A program made the position numbers and the translations under genes. The notes under the pieces were generated by a model that worked only from the letters and a program-made list of their open reading frames with translations, was not told where the DNA came from and searched no databases. This document shows, piece after piece, positions 11,931 through 22,919 of a stretch of 64,000 bases of DNA. Origin of the DNA: Ditylenchus dipsaci (lineage: Eukaryota; Nematoda; Chromadorea; Rhabditida; Anguinidae); NCBI GenBank assembly GCA_004194705.1, contig SADC01000353.1:62001-126000 (forward strand), read 5' to 3'. Within the stretch, counting starts at the first letter, position 1; each line of letters starts with the position of its first letter.

Positions 11931-12373
11931 ATTTTGAGTGAACGAGGGTCAACTGCCGACCATTCCAACTGCCGACCCCCAACTGCCGACCATCCCAACT
12001 GCCGACCCCCAACTGCCGACCATCCCAACTGCCGACCCCCAACTGCCGACCATCCCAACTGCCGACCCCCAACTGCCGACCATCCCCACTGCCGACCCCA
12101 ACTGCCGACCAATTTTTCAATTTTATCCCAGTTGTAAAATTTATGGAAAAAAGTCAAGTAAAAGAGTATCGATGAAAGGCCTTTTAAAATATGAAAAAAG
12201 TACTCTAACTGTGAAAGTCTTCGAAGAGAAAAAAGACATTTGTACTATTTCAAAGATTTCTATGCATTTTAGCCTCTACGTATAATTCAAAAAATATATA
12301 ATGGCTTTGAAGGTTTATTTATTCATTCGTAACACAAAAAGGGGAGCAAACAATATTCAAATCAACAATGGTT

Positions 12374-14403
12374 TCAATAAAGGTTAATGTGCGCTGGATT
12401 CTCCAGGTTCTGTACGGCGTTCGCTTCTTCCATTTCTTGTTCAACCAATGGCTCATCTTCTTCAGCTTCACTTTCTGCCACGGCGTCCACATTGGTGTAG
12501 CCCATCAGGAAACCGATTTGCAGCAAGAAGGCAGCAAGTTTTTCGTCGAAATCCTCATCATCCACTTGATTGTTGAGAACCACCTCGAATGCTTGTTGAG
12601 CTGCAAGAATCCTGGACGAAAGAGCAGCCGAGTCTTGGGATTGCTGACGAGGAGGCTGGCGTCCATGAGCGACATCACTCGCATTTTCTTCTTCTGCATG
12701 ATGCAACTAAACAGTGCATGGAATTTCTCCCCACACATCCGAAAAACTGACCTCCTTGAAGCGAGCGATCCACTCTCCAAGCAAGCAATTCGTTCTGAAG
12801 TGGTGTCGCAACTTCCCATGGTATGACTCTGCCGTGTTTGTTGTCCTCTGACCTTGCATTCCAAACAGAGAGAGAAAAGGTCCGAGCGATATCCAAGTGT
12901 CCCTGGAAACATGGAAGTTAAACATGAGAGTATGACACGTAAAAGAAAGAATTACCTGTAGTAATCGACCAACTGGTCCAACTTGTTTGCCGTGTCATGC
13001 AGATGTCCGAAAGTGACTTGGATATGAGAGCGGATAAGATTGAGCGAATAGTGCCAGACTTCAGGAGGCGCTAATTGAAGAGCTCCTATCATTCTGACTA
13101 CATTTTGCACATCCTCTTGTTCTCGGTACAGCGCAGCTAGCCCTTTGTCTTGCACCTAAAACAAGAAATTACAGAAACCTGCAACGTGTTATTTGATACC
13201 ATTCTGTTAAGAGCTTGTTTGACGTGAAAGCTACACATCTTGGCCTCAACATCAGGAAACTGGCGCTTAAATGCCTTCCACACAGCAGGTTCGTGATCAA
13301 AATGAGCAAACTCCCATTTTAGTGATCCACGTTGCTGGTCCAACTCACTAGCAACTGAATAATCCCGAATAAAAAACAAAAACCTATCAAAACCTCACTT
13401 TTTCTCCACATCTTCCTATATGTCTTCTTGTCTCTGTTTTTTAGCAACACAGTGACCAGCGGAACTGAATGTATTCTCTTCACAAACCCGAAAATTCTGT
13501 AGACTTGACAAGTGTCTCCTTCTGGTTTGAACTTAAAGTTTCCGTCAGCAACAATTTCTTTCGACTTTTGCAGATAGAAGAGCTGTCGGGGCGAAGAGAA
13601 AACGAGCATATCAGCATCTGAAACCAAATCTTTGCCTGAAAGCTTTCAAAGTCCAAAGCACTAACCACCAAAGAGAAGCAATCTTTCACCGTAGCGTGAA
13701 TGATCTAAGAGAGAGCCTCGCTCTGTGCATCGGAGAATGGCGTTGTCGTCATTAAGTACATCTGAGAAGTCAGGCACAAAAGGGAATTGCTTCTGACGTG
13801 CACGAGAGAATGCTTTGGAGACGGCTGTGCGGTTTGCGATCCCATACTGTCGTACTTCCTGTCGTATTCTGAAAATATTTGATCGAAATCACACGTAAGC
13901 CTCATAAAAGCTTTACAAACCATCGCTCTTGCCGGCAAACTTCATTAAGATCTTTTTCTCGGTCCTGACAATGGCCGAAGCAGTGTTTTCCTGAGTGCCG
14001 CTGGCCAGTTGCGCTTGCATGCTACGGCGTGCTTTAAGCCCATCCACCTAATTATTTTCATAAAAAGACAAGTGCTAGTAATTGTAAGGTTTACCTCACT
14101 GCGCTTTTTTCCGTAACAAAAATGAGGATGGTTCGGCTCCATTTCAATCCATACACCAGCAATACCGTCCGCTTTCATCGTAGGCAATGGGTATTCATCC
14201 AGAGCTATATCCTGTTCCTTCCACTTCTTTCGCTTAGCGTTGCATTCGGTGCACATGTAGTGGACGATTATAGCACCATCGATCTTTCTTTTAGTTGTGA
14301 GAATCGACCATGTATAGCACTTATTAGAATCTCCCCTGAATTCAGTGACTGCCATTTTTTTACTGCCGACGCGCTGGCTATAAGTAAACTCTATCGCTGC
14401 CAT
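12374..14403 (-). CDS. MULE transposase, eight exons
   Basis: Exons on the minus strand: 14095-14403, 13921-14047, 13666-13868, 13399-13617, 13200-13354, 12956-13155, 12752-12902 and 12374-12706, with seven GT-AG introns of 44-53 bp. The product would be about 565 residues. Exon 1 has a FLYWCH-like zinc-binding pattern (WSIL..., HYMCTECNAKRKKW, HPHFCYGKK). The catalytic core shows DGNFKF (first Asp), FAHFDHEPAVWKAF, the MULE signature MCSFHVKQALNR, and TTNTAESYHGKLRHHF (likely catalytic Glu). The C-terminus is acidic. AATAAA signals lie 51-60 nt beyond the stop. The exon 2/exon 3 junction is one base out of phase; all others agree. This is either one indel error or a recent inactivating change. 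By family it would cut and paste the element via the array-bearing ends. Confidence 0.8.
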
Positions 14404-14934
14404 CTGGAAATAAATACGTCATAAGCACAGAAGCACACAAACACATCGGCAAAAAATATTATGGAAAGACAGCGATTTTCAAAAAAAATTAATTGGTCGG
14501 CAGTTGGGGTCGGCAGTTGGAATGGTCGGCAGTTGGGGGTCGGCAGTTGGAATGGTCGGCAGTTGGGGGTCGGCAGTTGGATGGTCGGCAGTTGGGGGTC
14601 GGCAGTTGGGATGGTCGGCAGTTGGGGTCGGCAGTTAGAATGGTCGGCAGTTGTCCTTTTACCATTTTGAGTCGATATAGGGTGTTTGGAAACACTTTAA
14701 AAAAATTCCATTGGGGGGGGGGGGCTATACTCCGGTAGCGCCGCTTTTTTCAATAAAAAACAACAGGGGACCAAGCTAAGAATAACGCCTCCTAAAGGTC
14801 AATAAGGCCTTAAAGGGGCATGCCCACGCTAATAAGAGGTGGTGCCCGGAATTCATTTTTTTTCCTAATCATTGAACTTCTGTAAGGATTTTTCAACTTG
14901 GTTTCTAACAAAACCATACCTAAAATTGAATTTT

Positions 14935-15645
14935 GGGACCCTAGTAGCGAATACCCCCCCCAACAAATTTTTTTTCAAAATCAGGTTTTAACCATTTCTA
15001 AGTAATTCAAATGCGCTGAAAACGATAAAAAACGTGTTTTCGGGCATTTTCTGGCCTAAAAGTTGATTTTTGGAAAAAAAATTTTTGACCAAAATTCGAC
15101 TTTTTGCCTTGGGGGACCAAGGTATTCTACCTCGTTTGTCACTGGAGCTAGGCAAAAAGAGTCTCTTTATGCATTTTATGATCAAGAGTCTTGCTCGGAA
15201 TTATTTCTAAGGTAAGTGAGTGCGCGCATCTCTAACTCTCAAGCCCCCTGCGCCCCTTCGGGGTCGCAGGGGCTTGGGGGCTTGGAGTTGAGATGCGCAC
15301 ACCCACATACCTTAGACACAAATCACTCGAAAGTGACTCTGGATGCATGAAAAAGCATGCATACCAGAGTTTCTTTATGCGGTAGGCCCAGCTAACAAAA
15401 CTATGTTCAAATTCCATCTTTTTAGGACTCTAGGTACCATTTTTAGGTGGTTAACCTTGGTCCCCCAAGGCAAAAAGTCGAATTTTGGTCAAAAATTTTT
15501 TTTTCCAAAAATCAACTTTTTAGGCCAGAAAATGCCCGAAAACACGTTTTTTATCGTTTTCAGCGCATTTGAATTACTTAGAAATGGTTAAAACCTGATT
15601 TTGAAAAAAATTTGTTGGGGGGTATTCGCTACTAGCGCCAATTTT
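14935..15645. mobile_element. Hairpin-core element A3
   Basis: Long arms are inverted: CTAGTAGCGAATACCCCCCC and TTTTCAAAATCAGGTTTTAA on the left, with their complements ending in ATTCGCTACTAGCGCC on the right. An inner block of each arm reads CCTTGGTCCCCCAAGG. The core (15180-15420) is the same GC hairpin as in A1 and A2. The end motif CTAGTAGCGAAT also bounds the element at 42710. Confidence 0.75.
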
Positions 15646-16384
15646 GGCTCTTATCAGCTTGGATATGCCCATTTAGGAAGTGAACGTACCTTATCGTTTA
15701 CAAGATACTGTAGACAATCAAAAGTAGGATATTTAATTTAATTACCTCTTTTTTCTATTTTTACCCCCTCTCTATTATTTACCCTCCATAGGCATATATC
15801 TGAGATCAAAAAAATAATTTTTGCTAATATGTTTTTTGCATTTGCCTGATTACCACGACTGCCAATCGACTCGTCACAAATACTGACTCGTAACCAGTGG
15901 TGGGCACCTCATTTTCGCCTCTTGCTAATTATGCAAGCATTTTTTTCACTTTTTCGCAGACATTTCTTGATTTTGTTGTGACAGGGTTGCAGCTGAGAAA
16001 TTTTTCTACAAGTTGGAATTGTCCGAATAGCTTTTGGTGAATGTGGAGCCAATCAATAAAAGCTTTTGGCTCAAATATAGTATACCCACCCCACTGAACT
16101 ATAGTATACCCACCCCAGAAATTTGCCTTGGTCCCCCAAGCTGATTTTTTTTTACAAATTTTTTTGCAAAAATCAGCTTGGGGGACCAAGGCAAATTTCT
16201 GGGTGGGTATACTATAGTTCAGTGGGTGGGTATACTTAAGTTTAGCCAAGCTTTTTGAGAAAAAAAATTAAGAGCCAAAAAACAGACATGTTTTTAAGAC
16301 ATTTTTAGCGTGTTTTTGTATTCTTCCTTTATTGTATTCTTCCACTGTCTTACCATGTTTCAACTTGGGCCGTGGCAAAAATAG
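15646..16384. repeat. AT-rich DNA with palindrome 16080-16240
   Basis: The palindrome pairs GTATACCCACCCCACTGAAC with its inverse and has TTGGTCCCCCAAGC in the stem. No exon of the neighbouring kinase-like gene could be found here. Confidence 0.6.
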
Positions 16385-16880
16385 ACTCTATATGCATTTT
16401 ATGATCCAGAGTACTTCTCGAAATCATTTCTAAGGTTAGTGAGCGCGCGCATCTCTAACTCTCAAGTCCCCTGCGCCACTTCGGGGCGTAGGGGCTTAGA
16501 GTTGAGATGCGCACCTTAGACACAAATCACTCGAAAGTGACTCTGGATGCATGAAAAAGCATGCATACCAGATTTTATTTATGCGGTAGGCCCCAGTATT
16601 CAAAACTATGTTCGACATCTTCTTGTTAGTGGGCCTGTGTGATTAGTGGCCCCCTTTTATTCCCTTCCCTCCCTATACAGCCCTTAATCCCTTTAAAATT
16701 CAAAAGGCGCCAATTCAAATTTTTCAAATTTTGACTAAAAAACCATGATACCCCCCTGTGGATCGAAAATTTTTTTTCTCAGAATCAAAAAAAAACAGCC
16801 GGCTTTCTCATGAAATCGGGGTCGAGAAAAACGAATATTAAGTTATCTCCTCCATTTGACCCTTCCCCGGGAGGGGGGGA
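16385..16880. mobile_element. Hairpin-core element A4, right half
   Basis: It has the core hairpin (16385-16640) and the same outer arm as A1 (CCCCTTTTATTCCCTTCC, GGCGCCAATTCAAATTT, AAATCGGGGTCGAGAAA). The arm is uninterrupted, so it shows what the A1 arm looked like before the 7588-8583 insertion. A matching left arm is not evident. Confidence 0.65.
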
Positions 16881-17124
16881 GGTGGTTTCTGAACTCAAGC
16901 CCATTTTAAGACATATACCGATAATTCATTTCCATTTTTGTACAGGGTGGTGCAAAAAATCGGCCACCTTCAAAAAAGTTGGCGTACGTAACCCGTCGCC
17001 CGGTCAGTTTCCGATTTCTGGGTGGCAAGCCTCGGAAACCCCCACAATAACGGCCGGCTGTGATGAAGAGCACAAGCACAGAGCTCCTAGGTAGCTTAAC
17101 TACTGTCATCGATTTTCCTGGGGA

Positions 17125-17380
17125 AATCGATGTGGCAAAAAGCTACCTACACAAAAAATTTTTTTTCTTCGCGCAATCCTGCAGTCTACGTATTTACCTA
17201 CCGTTCAAGCGCAAAAATAGCTAGAAAAAGTTTAGTCACAAAAAAATTCCAGGCTTAGGAGCCAAAAGATTTTTTGTCTCCTAAAACACCAAGTTTTGGC
17301 TCCTAAGCCCAGAACTTTTTTGTGACCAAACCTTTTCTGAGCAGTTTTGTGCTTAGACGGTAGGTAGAGGCATGAACTAC
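17125..17380. repeat. Palindrome with GGCTCCTAAGCC stem
   Basis: TTAGTCACAAAAAAATTCCA with GGCTTAGGAGCC pairs with its inverse 60-80 bp further on; outer parts (CTACCGT...ACGGTAG) also pair. It is non-coding and lies downstream of the kinase-like exons. Confidence 0.6.
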
Positions 17381-17463
17381 AACGCTGATATAAAATAAGA
17401 GGGTTTGTAAATGAAAATTTTGGAAAAAAGTGCTGAATCATACACTTTTTCTGTCAGGACTAC

Positions 17464-18151
17464 AGAATTCAAAGAGGGTGTCAGTTGGGATTTTACCGTT
17501 GTGTTTACGAGTCTCGATCACTTTAAAACTGTCTACATTTATCATAGTGATTAAAAATAACCTTCTAGTACATACAGAACACTTCCGTGCTCTCCCTGCC
17601 TTATGATGTCCTCATTTTCGTCTGCGTCCTCAGGATACATTGACCTGATCATCTCATCAATTTCACAGCGTTCTAGCTGGCACAAAAACTCGTTAGCCAA
17701 TAGAGTTGTCTCGATTATTTCAAAGGTTCTGAAACAGTAAAATTCATGTTTTTGTTTTTGTGAGGGAAGCAGATAGCAAAGAAATAAGACACAGGCCTGG
17801 GGCGTCCCGATAGCTCAATTGGTTAGAGTCGGCGATGCAAGTCGGCGGTTAGAGCGCCGAGTTGCAAGGAGGATATCGTGGGATCGCACTTTTTCCCAAG
17901 CCTGTACAAAAGCCGTACGCGGCCACTGGGGTACGCTTACTTTTTTTCAAATTCAAAACATACTTCTTATCTTTGTGGAATGTTTTGCCATCTACAGTAG
18001 AATCAGTTGTTTGGGTCTCCGGCGCGGATACCGCAATTTTCCTGCCATGAACATAGCTTCTGTACTGATCCAGTTGACTTTTCAGGCGCACAATAAGTTC
18101 ATCCCTCTGTTGAATTTCTTCTAGCAACTCTTGTTTACTCAGCCGCTCCAT
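17464..18151 (-). CDS. cGMP-dependent protein kinase-like N-terminus (partial)
   Basis: Exon 1 (17941-18151) encodes a leucine-zipper-type coiled coil starting MERLSKQELLEEIQQRDEL, as at the N-terminus of PKG proteins. Exon 2 (17562-17728) encodes TLLANEFLCQLERCEIDEMI then RSMYPEDADENEDIIRQGEH and GSVLYVLEG, matching the start of the first cyclic-nucleotide-binding domain of PKG (DNDFM...IVDCMYP...II.EG..G..VYV). A probable exon 3 (17464-17532) continues for 23 codons. The FGEL-R-A phosphate-binding cassette and the kinase domain were not found. Exon 1 ends in a run of seven A and is one base out of phase with exon 2. Intron 1 holds a tRNA-derived SINE. It may be a gene split by transposons, a pseudogene, or a short protein ending at the TGA near 17440. 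Confidence 0.6.
17805..17935 (+). repeat. tRNA-derived SINE, copy 1
   Basis: GATAGCTCAATTGGTTAGAG is a strong A box. It is followed by GCGCCGAGTTGCAAGGAGGA, TATCGTGGGATCGCAC and CAAAAGCCGTACGCG. Relative to the copy at 62460-62600 there is an internal near-duplication of GTCGGCGATGCAAGTCGGCG before the anticodon-like part. It lies in the antisense direction within intron 1 of the PKG-like gene. Confidence 0.65.
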
Positions 18152-19110
18152 TTATAGCAGTTGATGCAGACTAGACTTGTCAGTTTTCTTTACTTTTTCT
18201 TGCTAATAGTAAAGAATAATCTGAATCAGGATTATAAAATAAATCAGGACATTTGGCAACCTTAGTCAAGCTAATTTATAGTGATTAACGATTATAGTTA
18301 CAAATTAGAACTTCATGTGCCTTGACTCTGAAGACCTATATCTCAGCCCAGAATCAACAATGTGCAAATCTGTTTCTTGTATTTTCTCGCCATCTATTAG
18401 CTTTATAGATTTAGCTTTACAGTCAACTCCCGATTTAGTGTGTACCCTGTGGACCGGCTCCAGGTGTACACTAAATCAAGTGTACACTAAATCGAGGGTT
18501 CATTCTAGTCATTTTAATTAACCGCCGGCCAAAATTATTTAATAATTGACTGTATCTATTATTATTATTATTATCTCGAGAATGACCCAATTTTTTTCTG
18601 ATTTTTAAGTAGTTAAAAAACAAATCGCCCGGGCCGACTTATACAAATTATGTGGTACTTTTTTGGAATCGGTACCAATAAGTAGCTAGAAAACTAGTTT
18701 CCACGCAAAATTGAAAAGGTTGAATTAACAACAGAGCGCCTTTTTGTCGGAAATTTGGCGCCTTTTTGTCGTGAATTTGGCGCCTCATTTTTTTCGAAAT
18801 TTTCGGCTTATTTTAACACAACTTGATTTCAATTTTCACACTATTACTTAGCCCTCAATCACAGCTTTTTTATAAGCGATAAAATTTAGCTGTATAATTT
18901 CAAAAATTACGAGATTTACATATTTAGATGGACGAACCTGAGCCAAAACTTACTTTCTTACTTTCATTAGAAGGCTGAGATTTGGAGCTATACGTTGGTG
19001 TAAGAATTCGAACTTAATTATGTTGAAATAAGTTAGAAAATGCAAACTTAACAATTAGGCACCATTTTACGACAAAAAGACGCCAGATTTACGACAAAAG
19101 GCCTCAAAAC
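18152..19110. repeat. Intergenic with GGCGCCTTTTTGTCG words and MITE end
   Basis: At 18420-18505 are TCGATTTAGTGTACAC-type sequences in both orientations, like the ends of TA-target MITEs. At 18735-18785 and 19060-19110 the word GGCGCCTTTTTGTCG and its near-inverse (TTTTACGACAAAAAGACGCC) occur in opposite orientation, suggesting a foldback. No exon is recognised. Confidence 0.45.
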
Positions 19111-20430
19111 TTCTACCCATCTAATAGAAAAAAAAAAAATAGAATAAGAATTGAATTGACCAGCCAGCTAGCCAAACCGCCTAAAACATCTTGAAGACTG
19201 AAGATAGAGTGAGGATATTGCTTTCTTGACTGGCCGCCAATTGCATTAATCAAGACAGGTCGTCCTAATTAAAGTATGGGCGGCTTGCGGCTAAATGGAT
19301 GTGCACATATTTTTCTTATCCAACCATTTTGACTTCTCCATTTGTCCCATTCAATTTTATTCATAGCAAAATGATGCAAAAAAGTGGAGAGAGATGAGAT
19401 GAAAATGGCACACACACATTCTTCTTTTTCCTTTTTTAGTTCACGGGTGAATAGAGCCAGAAGGAGAGGCTGCAGGACGAAGATAAGGGGATGAATTATT
19501 TGGTGGTGCCTGCTCCACCACCTTTTGATTGTTATAGTGGTGGTAGTTAACCAGGGGTTAGAAGCACATGACATCATTGCCCCCCCCCCCCGCCAGGGGG
19601 CACTCCACATTAGTTGGCTTAAGTGAAAAGAAAAAGGGTTAGGAAGGCCAGTTTGCTTTTGATAATTGGATCAGTTTTTTGAGAAAAGGCAGGGTTTGAG
19701 TTGGAATACTACTAACTCAAGCTAGGGAGGAGAGGGAGGTAGACACTGTATTCCCAAAGGTCCAATTCCTCTGAAGACAACAACATTAAATTTGGCTGGA
19801 AGAACAGACTGGCTAACTTTTTGAGTATGTTTGACTTTTTGGATAATGGTAAAAGACTTTTTTTTGTCGTTAAAGTCAAAATAAAAAGCGATTTGAAACG
19901 ATTTTCGTCAATGCGAAGCCTGTTTCTCGAAAGTTTCAACTTACAACACAAAAGTAACAAAACTAAAAATTGTCATATGAACAATAAAGAGAATAGGGAA
20001 TTGTATGTGTGGAATAATATTAAAATACACTTCGAGGCTTCCAAACTAGATTTGTGAATTTCAAAAAGAGCATTGTTTGAAGTTAGCGGATAGTTTGGAG
20101 CTTATTGCAATCAGATTTGCTACTTTTGTGCAAGTTGATGTGTGCCTGTTTACTTACTACTTACTTACTACTTTTTTGCAGTTTGTTATATACATTTGAG
20201 CCCTTCTAAACGTGCGCTGGCCTAGCCTGGATATAAGGCTTCACCTAAACTTGAAAAAATAATTAAAAACATGCATGAAATAGCCAGAAATAAGTAAAAT
20301 TCAAACAAAATGGCACAAAAGTTACCAAACACCCTTATTATTCTTCGAATAAAAGAGATGAAACATTAATCAAATTAAGTAAAGTGAAGATTTTTTTACT
20401 GCGCCAAACGCGTTAAAAAGGGGGGGAGCC
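19111..20430. other. Intergenic; GC-richer 19260-19620, no gene recognised
   Basis: The 19260-19620 stretch contains open frames without a recognisable protein. It resembles 1150-1500 in composition. Confidence 0.4.
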
Positions 20431-20439
20431 ATTTAGGTT

Positions 20440-20700
20440 TAAAAAAGTAGCTCCCGTGGCGCAGTGCGTAAGCAGTTCTAGGGGTAATTTGGGTCGCTGA
20501 TTCCTAATCTGGTGTCAAAAGGTCTAAATACCTCTAACACTGGTCAAACAAGCCATAAAAAATAGCGTGCAATCACGAGGATCGAATTGGGAATCGAGAT
20601 CGAACCTGCACACCATTTTGGGCTAAAGAACACAAACGCTTATGCACTGCGCCACGGATGCCACTTTTTCAAACCTAAATGGCTTCATCAACCCCCCCCC
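20440..20700. mobile_element. Foldback with tRNA-like arms
   Basis: The arms begin AGGTTTAAAAAAGTAGCTCC and end with the inverse (CCACTTTTTCAAACCT). Each arm contains TGGCGCAGTGCGTAAGC, a good A-box-like sequence, and the right side has ATCGAACCTGC, a degenerate B box. C/G runs abut both ends. Confidence 0.6.
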
Positions 20701-21280
20701 CCCGTTTAGCTTCCATTATGGCAGCTAACGGCAAATCCGAATTTCCGAAAACCCTATTGGGGTGAATGAACGCTAGTCAACGGCGATGCTTTTTAAGGTT
20801 TGATTGTCAAACAAGACAAACAATATTTCGAATACTAAAAAAATTCAAAAATACGCAAAAGTGTTTTGCTAAGTAAATATTTTTGTTTACTGAATAAAAA
20901 GGGTATCTGACCCTTGAATATTACGGAAGGCAGAAAGTAGTGCTGTGGCTCTTGAAAACAGAAGAGAAAGACAAAAAGCAATTGGAGCGGAAGAAAATCG
21001 AAGCTTTTTAACTCAAAAGCTAAGGATGGGGCATATTTCAAATTTCACTCACAACAACAGCTCAAATAATAACTTTTGATATATTTCATTATTTTACCGA
21101 AAACAAATGGATGAGATAGTGGAAAAACCTACATGAACAAAAAAGGTATTTTACAAAATAGTGTGATTATTTTTATGTCTTTACATTCTGAAATTGATGT
21201 GTGAGAAAATGTGGGTTGTAAGAGCGTGAGAATGCTCGATATGTGGCTATAAATAGTCTAAGCTATTTAAATACTAGGGC
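20701..21280. other. AT-rich intergenic, nothing recognised
   Basis: No supported exon, RNA or repeat. Confidence 0.4.
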
Positions 21281-21285
21281 TGCAG

Positions 21286-22006
21286 TAGGGTTCGACATAT
21301 GTGGTTAAAAAACCACATGTGTGGTTTTGGGCGTTTTCGCGCAAATTTTAACATTCAAAAACCACATAAAAAACCACATGTGGCTTTCATGTGGTTTTTT
21401 TTCACCTTGTATTTTTGTGGTTTTTTTGTGGTTTTTTGATGTGGTTAAAAACCACATGCTTTTTTATGTGTTTTTTTGTGGCTATTTGTGGCTTTTTGAT
21501 GTGGCTAAAAAACCACATCTCTTATTTCATTTCTGATACTCTTTTAAACAGTTTTTTTAACTTTTCATCGACATTTTCTTTGATTTTCTTGCATTGTAAC
21601 ACACACTTCCTTGAAAAGAGCCAGAGTATTTATCAATTTTTGTTTTATTGTAGCACGGATTTTTTAAATAAAGCCAGGGTATTTAATGAGTTTTTTGCAT
21701 TGCGAGAACTGAACGAAGCGTAATAATATTCGAAATGTGTTCATCTGTAAATCTGTTTCTTAGTTCATGCTTGATCCAACGCAGTGCCGAAAAAACCCTT
21801 TCACTTGGAGCTGAAGAAGCAGGAATGCAAAAAAACTTCTTAGCTATGATAGCTAATATCAGAAGATCCTTAAAAAAAAGGATTAATAACGTGAAATCTC
21901 TATATAGTATTAGGCATGTGTCAGTGTGTAACGCTGTTTGGAACTTTTGTTCGTAACGCGATTTATCCGACTTTTTGTGGACACTTTGTAATGATCTTGG
22001 TGTCAT
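21286..22006 (-). pseudogene. hAT transposase C-terminal fragment plus word end
   Basis: At about 21707-21874 on the minus strand the frame reads LLILAIIAKKFFCIPASSAP then SERVFSALRWIKHELRNRFT and DEHISNIITLRSVL. This is the hAT dimerisation region (normally ...P.SS...ER.FS.......R..L......). The rest of the transposase is missing. To its left, 21286-21520 begins TAGGGTTCGACATATGTGG and repeats ACCACATGTGGTTTTT in both orientations, the same layout as the hAT-type MITEs in this window. The upstream 45 residues of the open frame belong to the repeat at 21940. Confidence 0.7.
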
Positions 22007-22310
22007 TCGATAGCGCTTTAATTGTAGGTGTAAGCATGCGTGTTCGTTTTTTCATATCACCCTACTGGACAAAAAAAATAGGGCCGGAAGTTGGAGAAGT
22101 GGATTTTTAGGATCCACATTAAGTTTTGTTCGGAACTTTTGTTCGTAACGCGATTTATCCCACTTTTTGTGGACACTTTGTAATGATCTTGGTGTTATTC
22201 GATAGCGCTTTAATTGTAGGTGTAAGCATGCGTGTTCGTTTTTCCATATCACCCTACTGGACAAAAAAATAGGGCCGGAAGTTGGAGAAATGGATTTTCG
22301 GAATCCATAT
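21940..22310. repeat. Tandem duplication, about 190-bp unit
   Basis: Two copies (about 21930-22120 and 22125-22315) share CGGAACTTTTGTTCGTAACG, GATAGCGCTTTAATTGTAGG and AATAGGGCCGGAAGTTGGAG with few differences. Confidence 0.75.
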
Positions 22311-22379
22311 TTCGTCATTTTGAGAGTGGTGATTTAGTCGATAAATTTTGGGGTCGAAGTGGTCGAACTCGCAAAAATT

Positions 22380-22890
22380 GTTTATATCTCTATATAGTAT
22401 TTGGGTCAGGTGGGTCACACTTTTTATGACTTACCAAATTTATTTACCACATTTTGAGCCACTTTTATAAAGAAAGTCGGTGTTGATGTTTTATAATGGT
22501 GAAAACTAGAGAATCTCATCCACAAAATGAGCTATTGAACAGTGGATTTTGAAAGGTTTTGGGGGTCGAACTGGTCCGGACAAGCTCTCAACTCAGTGGG
22601 TTTTTAGGTGTACTTTTTCCTATTTTTTAACTTCAGACCCAATTCTGAGCCACTTTTATAGAGAAAGTCAGTGTTGATGTTTTATAATGGTGAAAACAAA
22701 AGAATCTCAGCTACAAAATGAGCTATTTAACAGTGGATTTTGAAAAGTGAACGGGTTTGAACTGCCCGGACAAGCTCAAAACTCATTGGTTTCTCAGGTG
22801 TGGATTTAAGGTGGATGTTCCGGTTTAAACCAATTTTTGGCCAGTTTTTGCCGATTAATGTCGAATATCTCTGCGGAACCTCAAGTTCAA
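22380..22890. repeat. Repeated block with inverted copy at 39200
   Basis: Two tandem copies of a roughly 180-bp unit (AAAGTCGGTGTTGATGTTTT, AAAATGAGCTATT.AACAGTG, CCGGACAAGCTC). The same unit occurs three times in opposite orientation at 39200-39800. Confidence 0.7.
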
Positions 22891-22919
22891 CATCTTGGCT
22901 TCCTTTTAAGCACAATCAC

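Larger units (their letters stand above)
11210..14800 (-). mobile_element. MULE-1, Mutator-like transposon with array TIRs
   Basis: Outer inverted ends are visible: ACCTTTAGAGGGCATTATCT on the left and AATAACGCCTCCTAAAGGT on the right, followed inward by a C/G run and CCAAACACCCTATATCGA. Inside these, 11949-12113 is an array of the 30-bp unit CAACTGCCGACCATCC + CAACTGCCGACCCC, and 14494-14653 is the same array inverted. Between the arrays lies a nearly intact transposase gene. A second element (hairpin family A2, about 11388-11930) has inserted into the left arm. The 9-10 bp target duplication expected for MULEs was not located because the extreme ends are not exactly defined. Confidence 0.75.

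Noticed and set aside
11949..12113. Regular 30-bp repeats that resemble a CRISPR array
   Set aside because: There are no unique spacers; units are contiguous, have an inverted partner at 14494-14653, and flank a MULE transposase in a eukaryotic genome.
11938..12285. Proline/threonine repeat protein (PTADPQL repeats)
   Set aside because: The frame only translates the MULE-1 array; frames on both strands are open for the same reason.
12368..12826. 152-codon plus-strand frame with TM-like segments
   Set aside because: It is the antisense shadow of the last exons of the MULE-1 transposase.
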